The position numbers and the translations under genes are program-made. The notes under the pieces were generated by a model that was not told where the DNA came from, did not search any database, and was given only the letters and a program-made list of their open reading frames with translations. Positions 6,123-12,556 of a stretch of 12,559 nt of DNA are shown here, piece after piece (the first letter of the stretch is position 1; each line of letters starts with the position of its first letter). The stretch lies in assembly GCA_019323355.1 (NCBI GenBank), contig JAHWHI010000049.1, positions 1 through 12,559 on the forward strand. The letters run 5' to 3'. The DNA comes from Candidatus Woesearchaeota archaeon (lineage in GTDB: Archaea > Nanobdellota > Nanobdellia > Woesearchaeales > WJKV01).

Positions 6123-7280
6123 CTATTGTTCACCCTCGAATATCTCTTCTGGTTTTGCTTCTTTTGGCTGTGCAATGTCCTTGTCGACCAAGGCTTTGAC
6201 AACCAAGCTTGTTATATCAGTAAGCTTGACACCTGCGCTGTCTGCAGAGTTGGCAAAACCCTCCCAGCAATGCACACACTCGACGCACATCTTGTTTGTT
6301 TCCTTTGCACCCTGCATCTTTTTTTCGTGCATCTCTGCTACACCTTCAGAATCATTCCCGAATGTGCCGCAACAGATGTTTGCAACTTTTTTATCCTTGA
6401 ATTCTGCAAGATCCGCGACCTTCCTGATAATCTCCCTGCCGTGCTCTGCCATGTTCTCTTTCCTCTTGTATTTGCATGACTCGTGGAACACGACCTTGTC
6501 GCTCAGTTTTTTCAGTTGCAGATTGCTGATATTTTTTAGTATCCATTCTGTTGTTGTCATCACCTTGAATGTCGCGCCCATCTTTCTCTGCATGTTCTTC
6601 AAGGCTTCGTGGCATTCTGCGCAGCTTGTTATGACGACCTTTGGATTGACAACTTTGATAGCCTCTAAAAGATCGTTGTGCATATCTTCTGCTTTATCTA
6701 TTTCTCCCGAATAATAATGAGGCATGCCACAGCAGTATTTCAAGCCGCCGATGATCTCGTACTCAATGCCTAATTTGTTTGCGATAATAATAGTGTTATG
6801 CTGGATCTCTGTCGGAGAAAGCATGTAACACCCGAAATAAAACAAAGTGTCACATTCGCTGAACTCGCGTTTCTCGTACGCTGGTAGCAACGGGCCAAGA
6901 AGATTCTTGTTCTTTGCAAACTTCTGCTTGACGTTTCCTACAAAACCCAGCCGTCTTCCCTTAATCGCAAGTTCTGCTCTCCTCTCTTTTGGAAGAGAGT
7001 CAATAAGTTTTGATTTTAGATGAAGCATCATCTCCTCTCTGTGCGAATTTGTCGGGCAGACATCATTGCACAGACCGCACTGAAAACACTTGTGCGCAAA
7101 CGTTACTATACTTTCTGGAAGAGGAGTTCCTGGCTGAGAAGAAGTTGCAGTATTAAGGTTCCGTATGGACATGTTCCTGCTGTCTTCTATAGGGCATACT
7201 TTCATGCAATTCCCGCATCCAATACAACTTAGCAGAAAATCGTTTGCTCTGTTTTTTAGGTCGTTATAAAAAGATACCAT
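6123..7280 (-). CDS. Fe-S protein with two CCG domains (HdrD/GlpC/LutA-like)
   Basis: A 385-residue electron-transfer protein. The N-terminus carries two ferredoxin-type [4Fe-4S] motifs: Cys19, 22, 25, 29 (CIGCGNCMKVCP) and Cys65, 68, 71, 75 (CFQCGLCNDVCP). Two cysteine-rich CCG domains follow: Cys151 with Cys183-Cys184 and CAEC (220-223), then Cys269 with Cys303-Cys304 and C-VE-C-VH-C (332, 335, 338), which has one Cys more than the usual CXXC. This layout is shared with HdrD, GlpC and lactate-utilisation subunits, which shuttle electrons to a thiol, quinone or flavin partner. The downstream FAD/NAD(P) oxidoreductase is translationally coupled, so the pair probably forms one complex. No heme or membrane subunit is encoded nearby. 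A strong SD (AGGAGGGG) precedes the ATG. The final acceptor or donor is unknown. Confidence 0.9.
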   Translation of the reverse strand: MVSFYNDLKNRANDFLLSCIGCGNCMKVCPIEDSRNMSIRNLNTATSSQPGTPLPESIVTFAHKCFQCGLCNDVCPTNSHREEMMLHLKSKLIDSLPKERRAELAIKGRRLGFVGNVKQKFAKNKNLLGPLLPAYEKREFSECDTLFYFGCYMLSPTEIQHNTIIIANKLGIEYEIIGGLKYCCGMPHYYSGEIDKAEDMHNDLLEAIKVVNPKVVITSCAECHEALKNMQRKMGATFKVMTTTEWILKNISNLQLKKLSDKVVFHESCKYKRKENMAEHGREIIRKVADLAEFKDKKVANICCGTFGNDSEGVAEMHEKKMQGAKETNKMCVECVHCWEGFANSADSAGVKLTDITSLVVKALVDKDIAQPKEAKPEEIFEGEQ

Positions 7281-7315
7281 CTCCCCTCCTATTATATTAA
7301 AGAGATAATAGTTTT

Positions 7316-7324
7316 CTATATAAA
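7316..7324 (-). promoter_or_regulatory. TATA box for the CCG/FAD oxidoreductase operon
   Basis: TTTATATAG on the minus strand is centred 40 nt before the ATG at 7280. This predicts a leader of about 13 nt, just long enough to hold the SD AGGAGGGG that lies directly before the start codon. Confidence 0.55.
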
Positions 7325-7381
7325 TGTTTTGAAATCCTCGAGTGCTTACAAGTCGGAGACGAATTGCGTAGTACCCTCTAT

Positions 7382-8569
7382 TTACTCAGGAGAACTTGCT
7401 GTTTTTTTCTTGCTAGTTTTTCGTCTTTTCTTTATCTTCTTATTGATCTCTTTCTTTTTCTTCTTGCTTTTCTTTATACTGTTTGCTTTTTTCTTTTTTT
7501 CTGGTTTTTTCCAGAAGATCAGAATTAGAATGACCAATATAACAACTATGATAATGATGATCTTGATTGTCTCGTTCGAGTATAGCTTTTTTCGAGGTTT
7601 TGTGTATTCTTCCATCTCTTTCCCAAGGATCTCTACATCTGTTATCTCCCCCTCGAATGAAGTGCTTTTCATCTCTCCTGTGTTTATATTTATCTCTTCC
7701 AGGCTGTTCTCAGCTGCGATGAATAATTCCCCGTCATAGAAATCAATACCAAACGCTGAATTCTTGACCTCTGTAAGCACAGATGCATACTTCTCATCGA
7801 AATCAATGATGAGGATCACTCCTTTATTGTCTTTGCTAGCTGAAAGGATCGCGAACTGATTACCGAGGACTAATTCATTGTTTATATTGATGTTCTGAAG
7901 CTGGATGTTCTTGTCAAGAATCTCCTCTGTATTGAGATCGACTGTGACGAGAATGTTATTTCTAGTATCTAGAACATATGCGAATTCATTGTTGGGAGCA
8001 ATCTTTATCTCCCCCGGGCTTCTCAGCAGTTTTGGATCTGAGAATACAGAACTTATCTCCTGAGTCAGCAAGTCTATTACTGTGATCTGGTTGTCTCCCA
8101 GTGTTGTGACATATGCTTTTGTACTATCCTTAGAAGAAGCGATTCCAATAGGCTGGTCCCCGACCTCAAGCTCTTTTACAACTTTAAGCGTCACCAGGTC
8201 GATTATGCTGATACTCTATGACTTTGAGTTAGCGACAAGCGCGAATTTATGGTTTGGGGTTATTGTTACCCCTATAGGTTCTTCCCCAACCTCAACGTCG
8301 TCTAGAACAGCCCTTTTCTCAAGGCTTATGACCGAAGCTGTATTTCCTAATGTGTTTGTTACGACTGCAAGCGCACTGTCGCTTGTCAGAGCAATCTTGC
8401 TCGGGCCATTGTCAACGCTTATGTCTGTGATCTCTTCAGTCTCAGTGTCGATAAGCGAGACTTTATCTTCTGGAAAATTTGTTACCAGAACCTCTGTCGC
8501 GACTGCTGCCTCGACAGTTACAAGTATAATTAACATAAGTATGAGAATCCAAAAATTTTTCTTATTCAT
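7382..8569 (-). CDS. Secreted seven-bladed YVTN beta-propeller with C-terminal anchor, interrupted by an in-frame TAG
   Basis: One reading frame of 396 codons, broken only by TAG at codon 118. Read through, it encodes a signal peptide (about 1-24, hydrophobic core ILILMLIILV), then seven repeats of about 42 residues with YVTN-like signatures (LVTNFPEDKVSLID, VVTNTLGNTASVIS, LVANSK[stop]SISIID, YVTTLGDNQITVID, then three more divergent blades), one membrane helix (about 334-353) and a 42-residue tail with 21 Lys and 2 Arg. This is a sensible surface protein: outward propeller, one anchor, basic cytoplasmic tail. Propellers of this type usually bind ligands or partners; no function can be assigned. 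The SD GAGGGG (8575-8580) stands five bases before the ATG. The N-terminal piece is 8216-8569 (117 residues, 2.3 blades); the rest, open from a GTG at 8194, has 270 codons. Neither makes a closed propeller. It may be a nonsense pseudogene, a read-through gene, or a sequence error. Confidence 0.75.
8216..8218 (-). other. In-frame amber codon inside the propeller gene
   Basis: CTA on the plus strand gives TAG in the propeller frame, between ...ANSKS and SISIIDL. By alignment with the other blades it replaces a residue that is usually Asp or Asn just before the final strand. The frame is the same on both sides, so this is a substitution-type break, not a frameshift. TAG ends at least five other genes here, so it is a working stop codon in this genome. 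No SD was found for restart at the GTG at 8194. Confidence 0.85.
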
Positions 8570-8607
8570 ATCAACCCCTCTCGTATGTTCAAGATGACGA
8601 AATATAT

Positions 8608-8616
8608 TATATAAAC
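8608..8616 (-). promoter_or_regulatory. TATA box for the propeller gene
   Basis: GTTTATATA on the minus strand is centred 43 nt before the ATG at 8569, giving a predicted leader of about 16 nt with an SD. The promoter and SD are intact, so the interrupted gene may still be transcribed. The remainder of the 105-bp gap 8570-8674 shows nothing else clear. Confidence 0.55.
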
Positions 8617-8674
8617 TTTTCTAATGTAGTTTATAAGCAGTTGTAAAATCCCATAATCACCGACTGAGGACGAG

Positions 8675-9325
8675 CTATTTCTTTTTTAGCATCTTTTTAA
8701 TGTCTTTTAGTATGTTCTTTTTCTCTGAAAGTTTTTTTGCAACTTCTTTTCCAGACTTAACATACTGTTCCAGCGGAAAAAACTCCTTGACATCTTCCTT
8801 GTTTCCCCACTTGTCAAAATAAATAACATCTTTCAGTTCTGTCTTTATTGGTTCTTGCGGTCTCTCATCAGGATATCCCAGAGTGATAATTGCCTGCGGT
8901 CTTGCATTGTCTGGTATGTCTAGGGTTCTCTTGAGCATACGTTCATCAAAAGCACCAACAAAACATGTTGAAAGATCCTCCTCTTCTGCTGCAATCATCA
9001 TATTCATTGCAGCTAGTGCACAGTCCTGAATGGAATACAGTCTTTCTCCGCGAACACCATAAGCTCTTGTTATTTTTGTATTGTCTGCACAGATCACAAT
9101 CAGTACTGGAGCTGTCTCCATCCACAACTGGTCATAACAATTTTTTGAGATCTCTATTATCTTCTCTTTTGTCTTGACAACAACAAATCTCCAGGCCTGC
9201 AGATTGCCTGCGCACGGCGCATTATGGCCCGCATCCAGAATTCTCGCGATCTTGTCGAACGGAATAGGAGAGTCCAGATACTTTCTGACACTCCGCCTCT
9301 TTTTTATTGCTTCATAAACATCCAT
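8675..9325 (-). CDS. Nitroreductase family FMN oxidoreductase
   Basis: A 216-residue protein of the nitroreductase fold. The FMN phosphate-binding motif RRSVRKY (10-16) is near the N-terminus, followed by NAPCAGNLQAWRF (the NAPS-x-NxQPW-type motif), the dimer-interface helix QDCALAAMNMMIAAEEEDLSTCFVG, and the end motif ITLGYPDERP. Members are homodimeric cytosolic flavoenzymes that use NAD(P)H to reduce quinones, nitro compounds, flavins or related acceptors; the natural substrate here cannot be told. The last 20 residues are Lys-rich (KKLSEKKNILKDIKKMLKKK) and go beyond the core fold. The ATG at 9325 is 27 nt from its TATA centre with no SD, so it is probably leaderless. It is transcribed divergently from the small repeat protein gene at 9407. 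Confidence 0.9.
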   Translation of the reverse strand: MDVYEAIKKRRSVRKYLDSPIPFDKIARILDAGHNAPCAGNLQAWRFVVVKTKEKIIEISKNCYDQLWMETAPVLIVICADNTKITRAYGVRGERLYSIQDCALAAMNMMIAAEEEDLSTCFVGAFDERMLKRTLDIPDNARPQAIITLGYPDERPQEPIKTELKDVIYFDKWGNKEDVKEFFPLEQYVKSGKEVAKKLSEKKNILKDIKKMLKKK

Positions 9326-9347
9326 GCTCTTGAACAGGAAATGGTTG

Positions 9348-9356
9348 CTTATAAAT
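9348..9356 (-). promoter_or_regulatory. TATA box for the nitroreductase gene
   Basis: ATTTATAAG on the minus strand is centred 27 nt before the ATG at 9325. It lies only 19 bp from the TATA box of the divergent gene at 9407. Confidence 0.6.
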
Positions 9357-9375
9357 GTTGCGATGCACAGATAAA

Positions 9376-9384
9376 TTTATATAC
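9376..9384 (+). promoter_or_regulatory. TATA box for the repeat-protein gene
   Basis: TTTATATAC is centred 27 nt before the ATG at 9407. This spacing is the main reason to reject the longer frame that starts at 9224 inside the nitroreductase gene. Confidence 0.6.
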
Positions 9385-9406
9385 AAAGTTTGGAATCACT
9401 TTCTGC

Positions 9407-9925
9407 ATGGTATCCAGAAAAGTTGCCAAGCTTGGTGTCAAGCGAGAACCTGGTTTTCTATATTTTGTTGATAGGAGCGGCGATGTCTGGGCTGTGACAA
9501 GCATAAAGACCAATATTGAAAAGAAAAAAGTTCTTGTCGCAAGAGCAGGTATCCAGAAAAAACCAAATTGCCTATATTATCTTGACAAAAACGGGGATGT
9601 ATGTGAAGTGCTGATGAACCGGTCCGGCAAACAGAAGATGGCCCGGGAGGATCTTGCAAAGCCAACTGTGAAATACTTGGTGTATGAACAGATGCTGAAC
9701 AACAGGCGGTTCTACAGGTCAAAGAAAGTCCTGCTCGCTACACGTGCAAGAAACATCTCTATATCTGTGCCTACTGTTGATGAAGAGAATTATGGAGTGC
9801 ATATCAATTATGAAGCAAAGAATAAGGGCTTGTTCTCTCCAATCTCTAAATTCGTGTCTCTTGCAAAACCTGCTTCTAACATCCGGATTGTAAATAAGAT
9901 TCCCCGGAAATATCTGAACAAGTAA
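9407..9925 (+). CDS. Small basic protein with a duplicated LY-D-GDV motif, unknown function
   Basis: A 172-residue protein with no signal peptide or membrane helix. Residues 10-30 and 48-68 are two copies of one unit, 38 residues apart: G-[VI]-x-[RK]-x-P-x-x-L-Y-[FY]-[VL]-D-[RK]-[SN]-G-D-V-x-x-V. The shared residues are Gly10/48, Pro15/53, Leu-Tyr 18-19/56-57, Asp22/60 and Gly-Asp-Val 25-27/63-65. The D-x-[SN]-G-D core looks like a beta-hairpin turn and could hold a cation. Similar small proteins with an LYF-D-GDV motif occur, as far as I recall, in uncultured archaea and bacteria without an assigned role. The C-terminal half (70-172) is rich in Lys/Arg and beta-branched residues with no motif I recognise. 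The start at 9407 is leaderless; the upstream frame overlaps the nitroreductase gene antisense and is not used. Confidence 0.75.
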   Translation: MVSRKVAKLGVKREPGFLYFVDRSGDVWAVTSIKTNIEKKKVLVARAGIQKKPNCLYYLDKNGDVCEVLMNRSGKQKMAREDLAKPTVKYLVYEQMLNNRRFYRSKKVLLATRARNISISVPTVDEENYGVHINYEAKNKGLFSPISKFVSLAKPASNIRIVNKIPRKYLNK

Positions 9926-9951
9926 TGGTTGATATTAATTGAAACAAAGAA

Positions 9952-10935
9952 TTATCTTAAATCTTTACACTTCTGCCTGATGATCCTTAGTTCTTCTCTT
10001 GCATCTTCTAACCTGTCCTGTTCCCTGTCGAGATCATCCTCTGCATCGTCCAGGTCGTCTCTTGCATCCTCTACCCTTTGTTCTGCCCTGTCAATGCTTG
10101 ACTGGGTTCCATTTATCCTGATAGTTTCAAGGCTTGCTTCTGCTGTTCTCAAGTCGTCCTCTGCCCTGTCAACATCCTTTTCAGCATCGTCTATATCTTC
10201 ATCAATATCATCAATAAGATCCTGTATCCTTTCGATCTCAATATCACAGGTCTCTGCTGTCAGGTGTGAAGTACCTATGATCTTTCTTGAAAGCCTGTTT
10301 CTCAGCTCGTCGCACATATCCTGAACTTCTTCAAGCCTTTCACGTGCAAGGTCTGTCTCGATCTCTGCATCGTCCAGGTCGTCCTCTGCATCATTGACAT
10401 CATCTTCCTGGTCATTTATCCTGTCATTGATGCTGTCGATTGTGATCTGTGATGCGTTTGAGCTTTCTGCATTTGCAAGCTCGATGTATAGAAGGTCTAG
10501 TCTATCTTCCTCTGCCCTCAGATCCCGCTCTTCATCCCTTTCATTATCTTCTGCATCATCAACATCATCCTGAGCAGATTCGATTAGAGCTGGGCAACTC
10601 TCGTATGTTGCAAGTTCTTCGTCGTATTGTGTTGTTATAGTGGTTGTTGTTGTTTTTGTCTCTGTTGTCTGTTCTGGAAGCCCAGATTCAATTATCTCTT
10701 TTGCTTTGTCGTATTCTTTTTCAATCTCTGCCATCAGGTCTTCCTGCTCTGCCTGCAGGCTTGAGATTGTGTCTAGAAGTGTAAGCTCTCCTGAACTCGG
10801 GATGTCAACAAAAGTCTGGTTGCCAACATCTATGGTGGAGGTCCCTGCCAGAACAAACCAAATTCCGAATGCAGACAATCCAATGACAACTACAGCTATG
10901 ACAGCGAACAATGCAATTGCCTTAGATTTCTCCAT
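9952..10935 (-). CDS. Membrane-anchored acidic coiled-coil protein with two Cys-bracketed hairpins
   Basis: A 327-residue protein: a short cytoplasmic MEKSK, one membrane anchor (about 6-30), a helical stretch (50-84), a Thr-rich linker (TTETKTTTTTITT, 90-102) and two long antiparallel helical hairpins. It has exactly four Cys: 114 and 208 bracket hairpin 1, 230 and 323 bracket hairpin 2. Each hairpin has an N-glycosylation sequon near its middle, Asn160-Ala-Ser and Asn275-Gly-Thr, at 46 and 45 residues from the first Cys and 48 from the second in both. A third sequon, Asn39-Gln-Thr, follows the anchor. The helices are extremely acidic (15 Asp/Glu in residues 123-147) with DDLDDAE-type repeats. 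The region outside the membrane probably forms a rigid rod stapled by disulfides. Function is unknown; a surface spacer or adhesion element is a guess. The SD (AGGGGGAC) is about seven bases before the ATG. Confidence 0.85.
   Translation of the reverse strand: MEKSKAIALFAVIAVVVIGLSAFGIWFVLAGTSTIDVGNQTFVDIPSSGELTLLDTISSLQAEQEDLMAEIEKEYDKAKEIIESGLPEQTTETKTTTTTITTQYDEELATYESCPALIESAQDDVDDAEDNERDEERDLRAEEDRLDLLYIELANAESSNASQITIDSINDRINDQEDDVNDAEDDLDDAEIETDLARERLEEVQDMCDELRNRLSRKIIGTSHLTAETCDIEIERIQDLIDDIDEDIDDAEKDVDRAEDDLRTAEASLETIRINGTQSSIDRAEQRVEDARDDLDDAEDDLDREQDRLEDAREELRIIRQKCKDLR
10039..10059 (-). repeat. 21-bp direct repeat, copy 1, within the coiled-coil gene
   Basis: This stretch is identical to 10363-10383. 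Both copies encode the DDLDDAE motif of the two hairpins (second helix of each), 324 bp apart in the same frame. It marks an internal duplication of the hairpin and is not a mobile or CRISPR repeat. Confidence 0.7.
10363..10383 (-). repeat. 21-bp direct repeat, copy 2, within the coiled-coil gene
   Basis: The second copy of the sequence at 10039-10059, in hairpin 1 (around residues 185-191). The identity at DNA level suggests a fairly recent duplication or gene conversion, or selection on codons for the same acidic motif. Confidence 0.7.
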
Positions 10936-10977
10936 ATAATCGTCCCCCTATAACTATAGGCTTTTATCGTTATCTAA

Positions 10978-10986
10978 TATATAAAG
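10978..10986 (-). promoter_or_regulatory. TATA box for the coiled-coil gene
   Basis: CTTTATATA on the minus strand is centred 47 nt before the ATG at 10935, giving a leader of about 20 nt with an SD. The divergent region 10936-11055 also holds the promoter of the gene at 11056. Confidence 0.55.
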
Positions 10987-11025
10987 CTTTCGGTGTGATG
11001 CTACTCTGGGGTGATAAAGGAAAGC

Positions 11026-11034
11026 CTTATATTT
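11026..11034 (+). promoter_or_regulatory. TATA box for the unknown gene at 11056
   Basis: CTTATATTT is centred 26 nt before the ATG at 11056. No SD is present, so the mRNA is probably leaderless. Confidence 0.5.
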
Positions 11035-11055
11035 TCGTTCTAAATCTCTGAGATT

Positions 11056-11781
11056 ATGAGCAGATTAGACGGACATTCCAAGACGCCTGTAACTAAGGAT
11101 AATGGATTTGTAGATCTCGATCTTCCGTCGTCTTGGGGGTGCACAAATTTTGACTATGGATTTTCACGAACAGATCCACGGAGAGCTGTTGAATCTGTCT
11201 ATGTTCCAGGCGATCAATATACTTTAATTTCCACTGCTGCTAGTCCGCTTGCAATTAAAGCGCTGGAAGGCTATGTCGCTTCGAGAGAAAAGATGGAGGC
11301 TCAGTGGAAAATCCGTAAAGCAGAAGAAAAAGATGATTGTGATGTGATACATTTTCTTTCTTTTGGTGCAAGTTTAATGGATACTTATATCGCTGCATTA
11401 CAACAGCTCGCAGCAACGAAGTTTGAAGATAGCTCTTATGCTAGTTTCTCTATCATGTACACGCATGGAGTACATAGTGTTGACAGGATGAGAGAATCTG
11501 CAACCTGGCCATTTGTTCATATTGTAAGAGGGGGAGAGGAAGAAGCTGGAAAGTTTAGGTCTCTTGTGATGAGTTTAGGTTCAGATGATTCTTGGAAAGC
11601 CTTAATGAATGTAGAATCTCCACAATTTTATCGAACAGCTGAAATCCAGTTCTTACGTGAACGTAATATTTCTCCTCTTGAGATATGTTCAGAAGAATGG
11701 AAAGTGGATTCCGATACATTAAGAAATGCTGTGAACTTTTTAGTACAGTTTAGAATTACTTGTGATTACGCTGGTTCTTAG
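11056..11781 (+). CDS. Uncharacterised cytosolic protein
   Basis: A 241-residue protein that I do not recognise. It has no signal peptide, no membrane helix and no cysteine cluster; its three Cys are scattered. The N-terminal part (20-60) is rich in Asp, Ser and aromatic residues (LDLPSSWGCTNFDYGFSRTD). The middle has a helix with mixed charge (REKMEAQWKIRKAEEKDD), then alternating strands and helices (CDVIHFLSFGAS, FSIMYTHGVHS, PFVHIVRGGEEEAGKF), suggesting an alpha/beta fold. His and Asp residues in these strand ends could be catalytic, but no known motif fits. The start is supported by the TATA spacing. It is on the same strand as the HAD phosphatase 58 nt downstream, but that gene has its own promoter, so the two need not be linked. 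It ends in TAG. Confidence 0.7.
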   Translation: MSRLDGHSKTPVTKDNGFVDLDLPSSWGCTNFDYGFSRTDPRRAVESVYVPGDQYTLISTAASPLAIKALEGYVASREKMEAQWKIRKAEEKDDCDVIHFLSFGASLMDTYIAALQQLAATKFEDSSYASFSIMYTHGVHSVDRMRESATWPFVHIVRGGEEEAGKFRSLVMSLGSDDSWKALMNVESPQFYRTAEIQFLRERNISPLEICSEEWKVDSDTLRNAVNFLVQFRITCDYAGS

Positions 11782-11809
11782 TATCTCGATTGATAACTGA
11801 GACTCAAAT

Positions 11810-11818
11810 TTTATAAAT
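11810..11818 (+). promoter_or_regulatory. TATA box for the HAD phosphatase gene
   Basis: TTTATAAAT is centred 26 nt before the ATG at 11840, giving a leaderless transcript. Confidence 0.6.
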
Positions 11819-11839
11819 CGACTTCTAATTCTTCATGTT

Positions 11840-12556
11840 ATGAACGAACACTGGCAGGGAGGAGTGCAGGCGCTTAAGGAACATCTTCTTGATTATCTGA
11901 ATCCTGAAAACTATAAATTAACTTATCGGATGCGGTCTGTGAACAATGTTCTTGATGTCGAGGGAGAGTATGACCTAATCTTGCTTGACAGGGATTGTAC
12001 ATTGCATGGATATCGGGCGAGAAAACGAGATCCTCGCTTTGAGAGAACTTTGCATTCTATAAAGCATAAGGCAGAGATTGTCTCGAACACTTCTTACGAA
12101 GGTTTTGTTGGAATGAGGGATGTGTTTGGAGACTTGCTGCCGATGAGCAAACTGGTGCGAGTAGGCGGTTTACCAAGGCCTTGCCTGCTTAGATATTCTG
12201 AAGGACAGATGAAAGTCTTATTCTACGACGCTGAACAGAAGCAGTTTGAAGATCTCACTGCAAAGCTGTGTGATGGTGATGTTCTGTTAGAAAAAATTAA
12301 TCATCACTACAAAAAACCAGATCCAATACTATTCCAGACTGTTGTCGAGAAGAATAAATGTGATGGCAGAGTTCCAGAAAATCCAAAAGTGCTGATGGTG
12401 GGTGATCGATGGCTGACAGATATTGTCGGTGCGAATCTAGCTGGTCTTGACACTGCGCTTGTCACACCTGTTTCAGTATTCGGAGAAAAAGTATCCCTGC
12501 TTGCAGGCAGGTTGTTGATGGATGTTCCTATTGGTATGTTTATGAATCGGTTGTAG
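11840..12556 (+). CDS. HAD-superfamily phosphatase, YqeG/GEP4-like
   Basis: A 238-residue enzyme with the full set of HAD motifs. Motif I is LILLDRDCTL with nucleophile Asp50, acid/base Asp52 and Thr54. Motif II is VSNTSYEG with Ser82-Asn83. Motif III is Lys159 in KKPDP. Motif IV is MVGDRWLTD with Asp189 and Asp194, followed by IVGANLAGLDTALVTPV. The end of motif IV closely resembles YqeG and the mitochondrial phosphatidylglycerophosphate phosphatase GEP4 (GDxxxTD...AN.AGL.T.LV.P). Between motifs II and III there is a segment of about 75 residues that is longer than in YqeG and may be a cap domain or substrate lid. The true substrate is unclear: a lipid phosphate, a sugar phosphate or a nucleotide. 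It is a cytosolic protein with no membrane helix. The stop TAG is three bases from the window end. Confidence 0.85.
   Translation: MNEHWQGGVQALKEHLLDYLNPENYKLTYRMRSVNNVLDVEGEYDLILLDRDCTLHGYRARKRDPRFERTLHSIKHKAEIVSNTSYEGFVGMRDVFGDLLPMSKLVRVGGLPRPCLLRYSEGQMKVLFYDAEQKQFEDLTAKLCDGDVLLEKINHHYKKPDPILFQTVVEKNKCDGRVPENPKVLMVGDRWLTDIVGANLAGLDTALVTPVSVFGEKVSLLAGRLLMDVPIGMFMNRL

Noticed and set aside
7327..7381. Possible small RNA or tRNA between the propeller and CCG genes
   Set aside because: No acceptor stem, T-arm consensus or box C/D motif could be put together; it is just the downstream end of one gene and the upstream edge of the next promoter.
7400..7515. Long pyrimidine-rich tract as a terminator or regulatory element
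   Set aside because: It is explained by Lys codons of the basic tail of the minus-strand propeller gene.
8216..8218. Genome-wide reassignment of TAG (pyrrolysine code)
   Set aside because: DoxX, the CCG protein, nitroreductase, the 11056 gene and the HAD phosphatase all end in TAG at sensible places; the DoxX frame meets TAA six codons later, and the CCG stop abuts the next start codon. Only a local event at the propeller is supported.
9224..9406. N-terminal extension of the repeat-protein frame upstream to 9224
   Set aside because: It lies antisense over the nitroreductase start and its promoter, while the ATG at 9407 has a TATA box at the standard 27-nt spacing.
10021..10570. Repeated short motifs resembling a CRISPR or satellite array
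   Set aside because: The repeats are irregularly spaced and in frame with the acidic coiled-coil protein; there are no unique spacers of even length.
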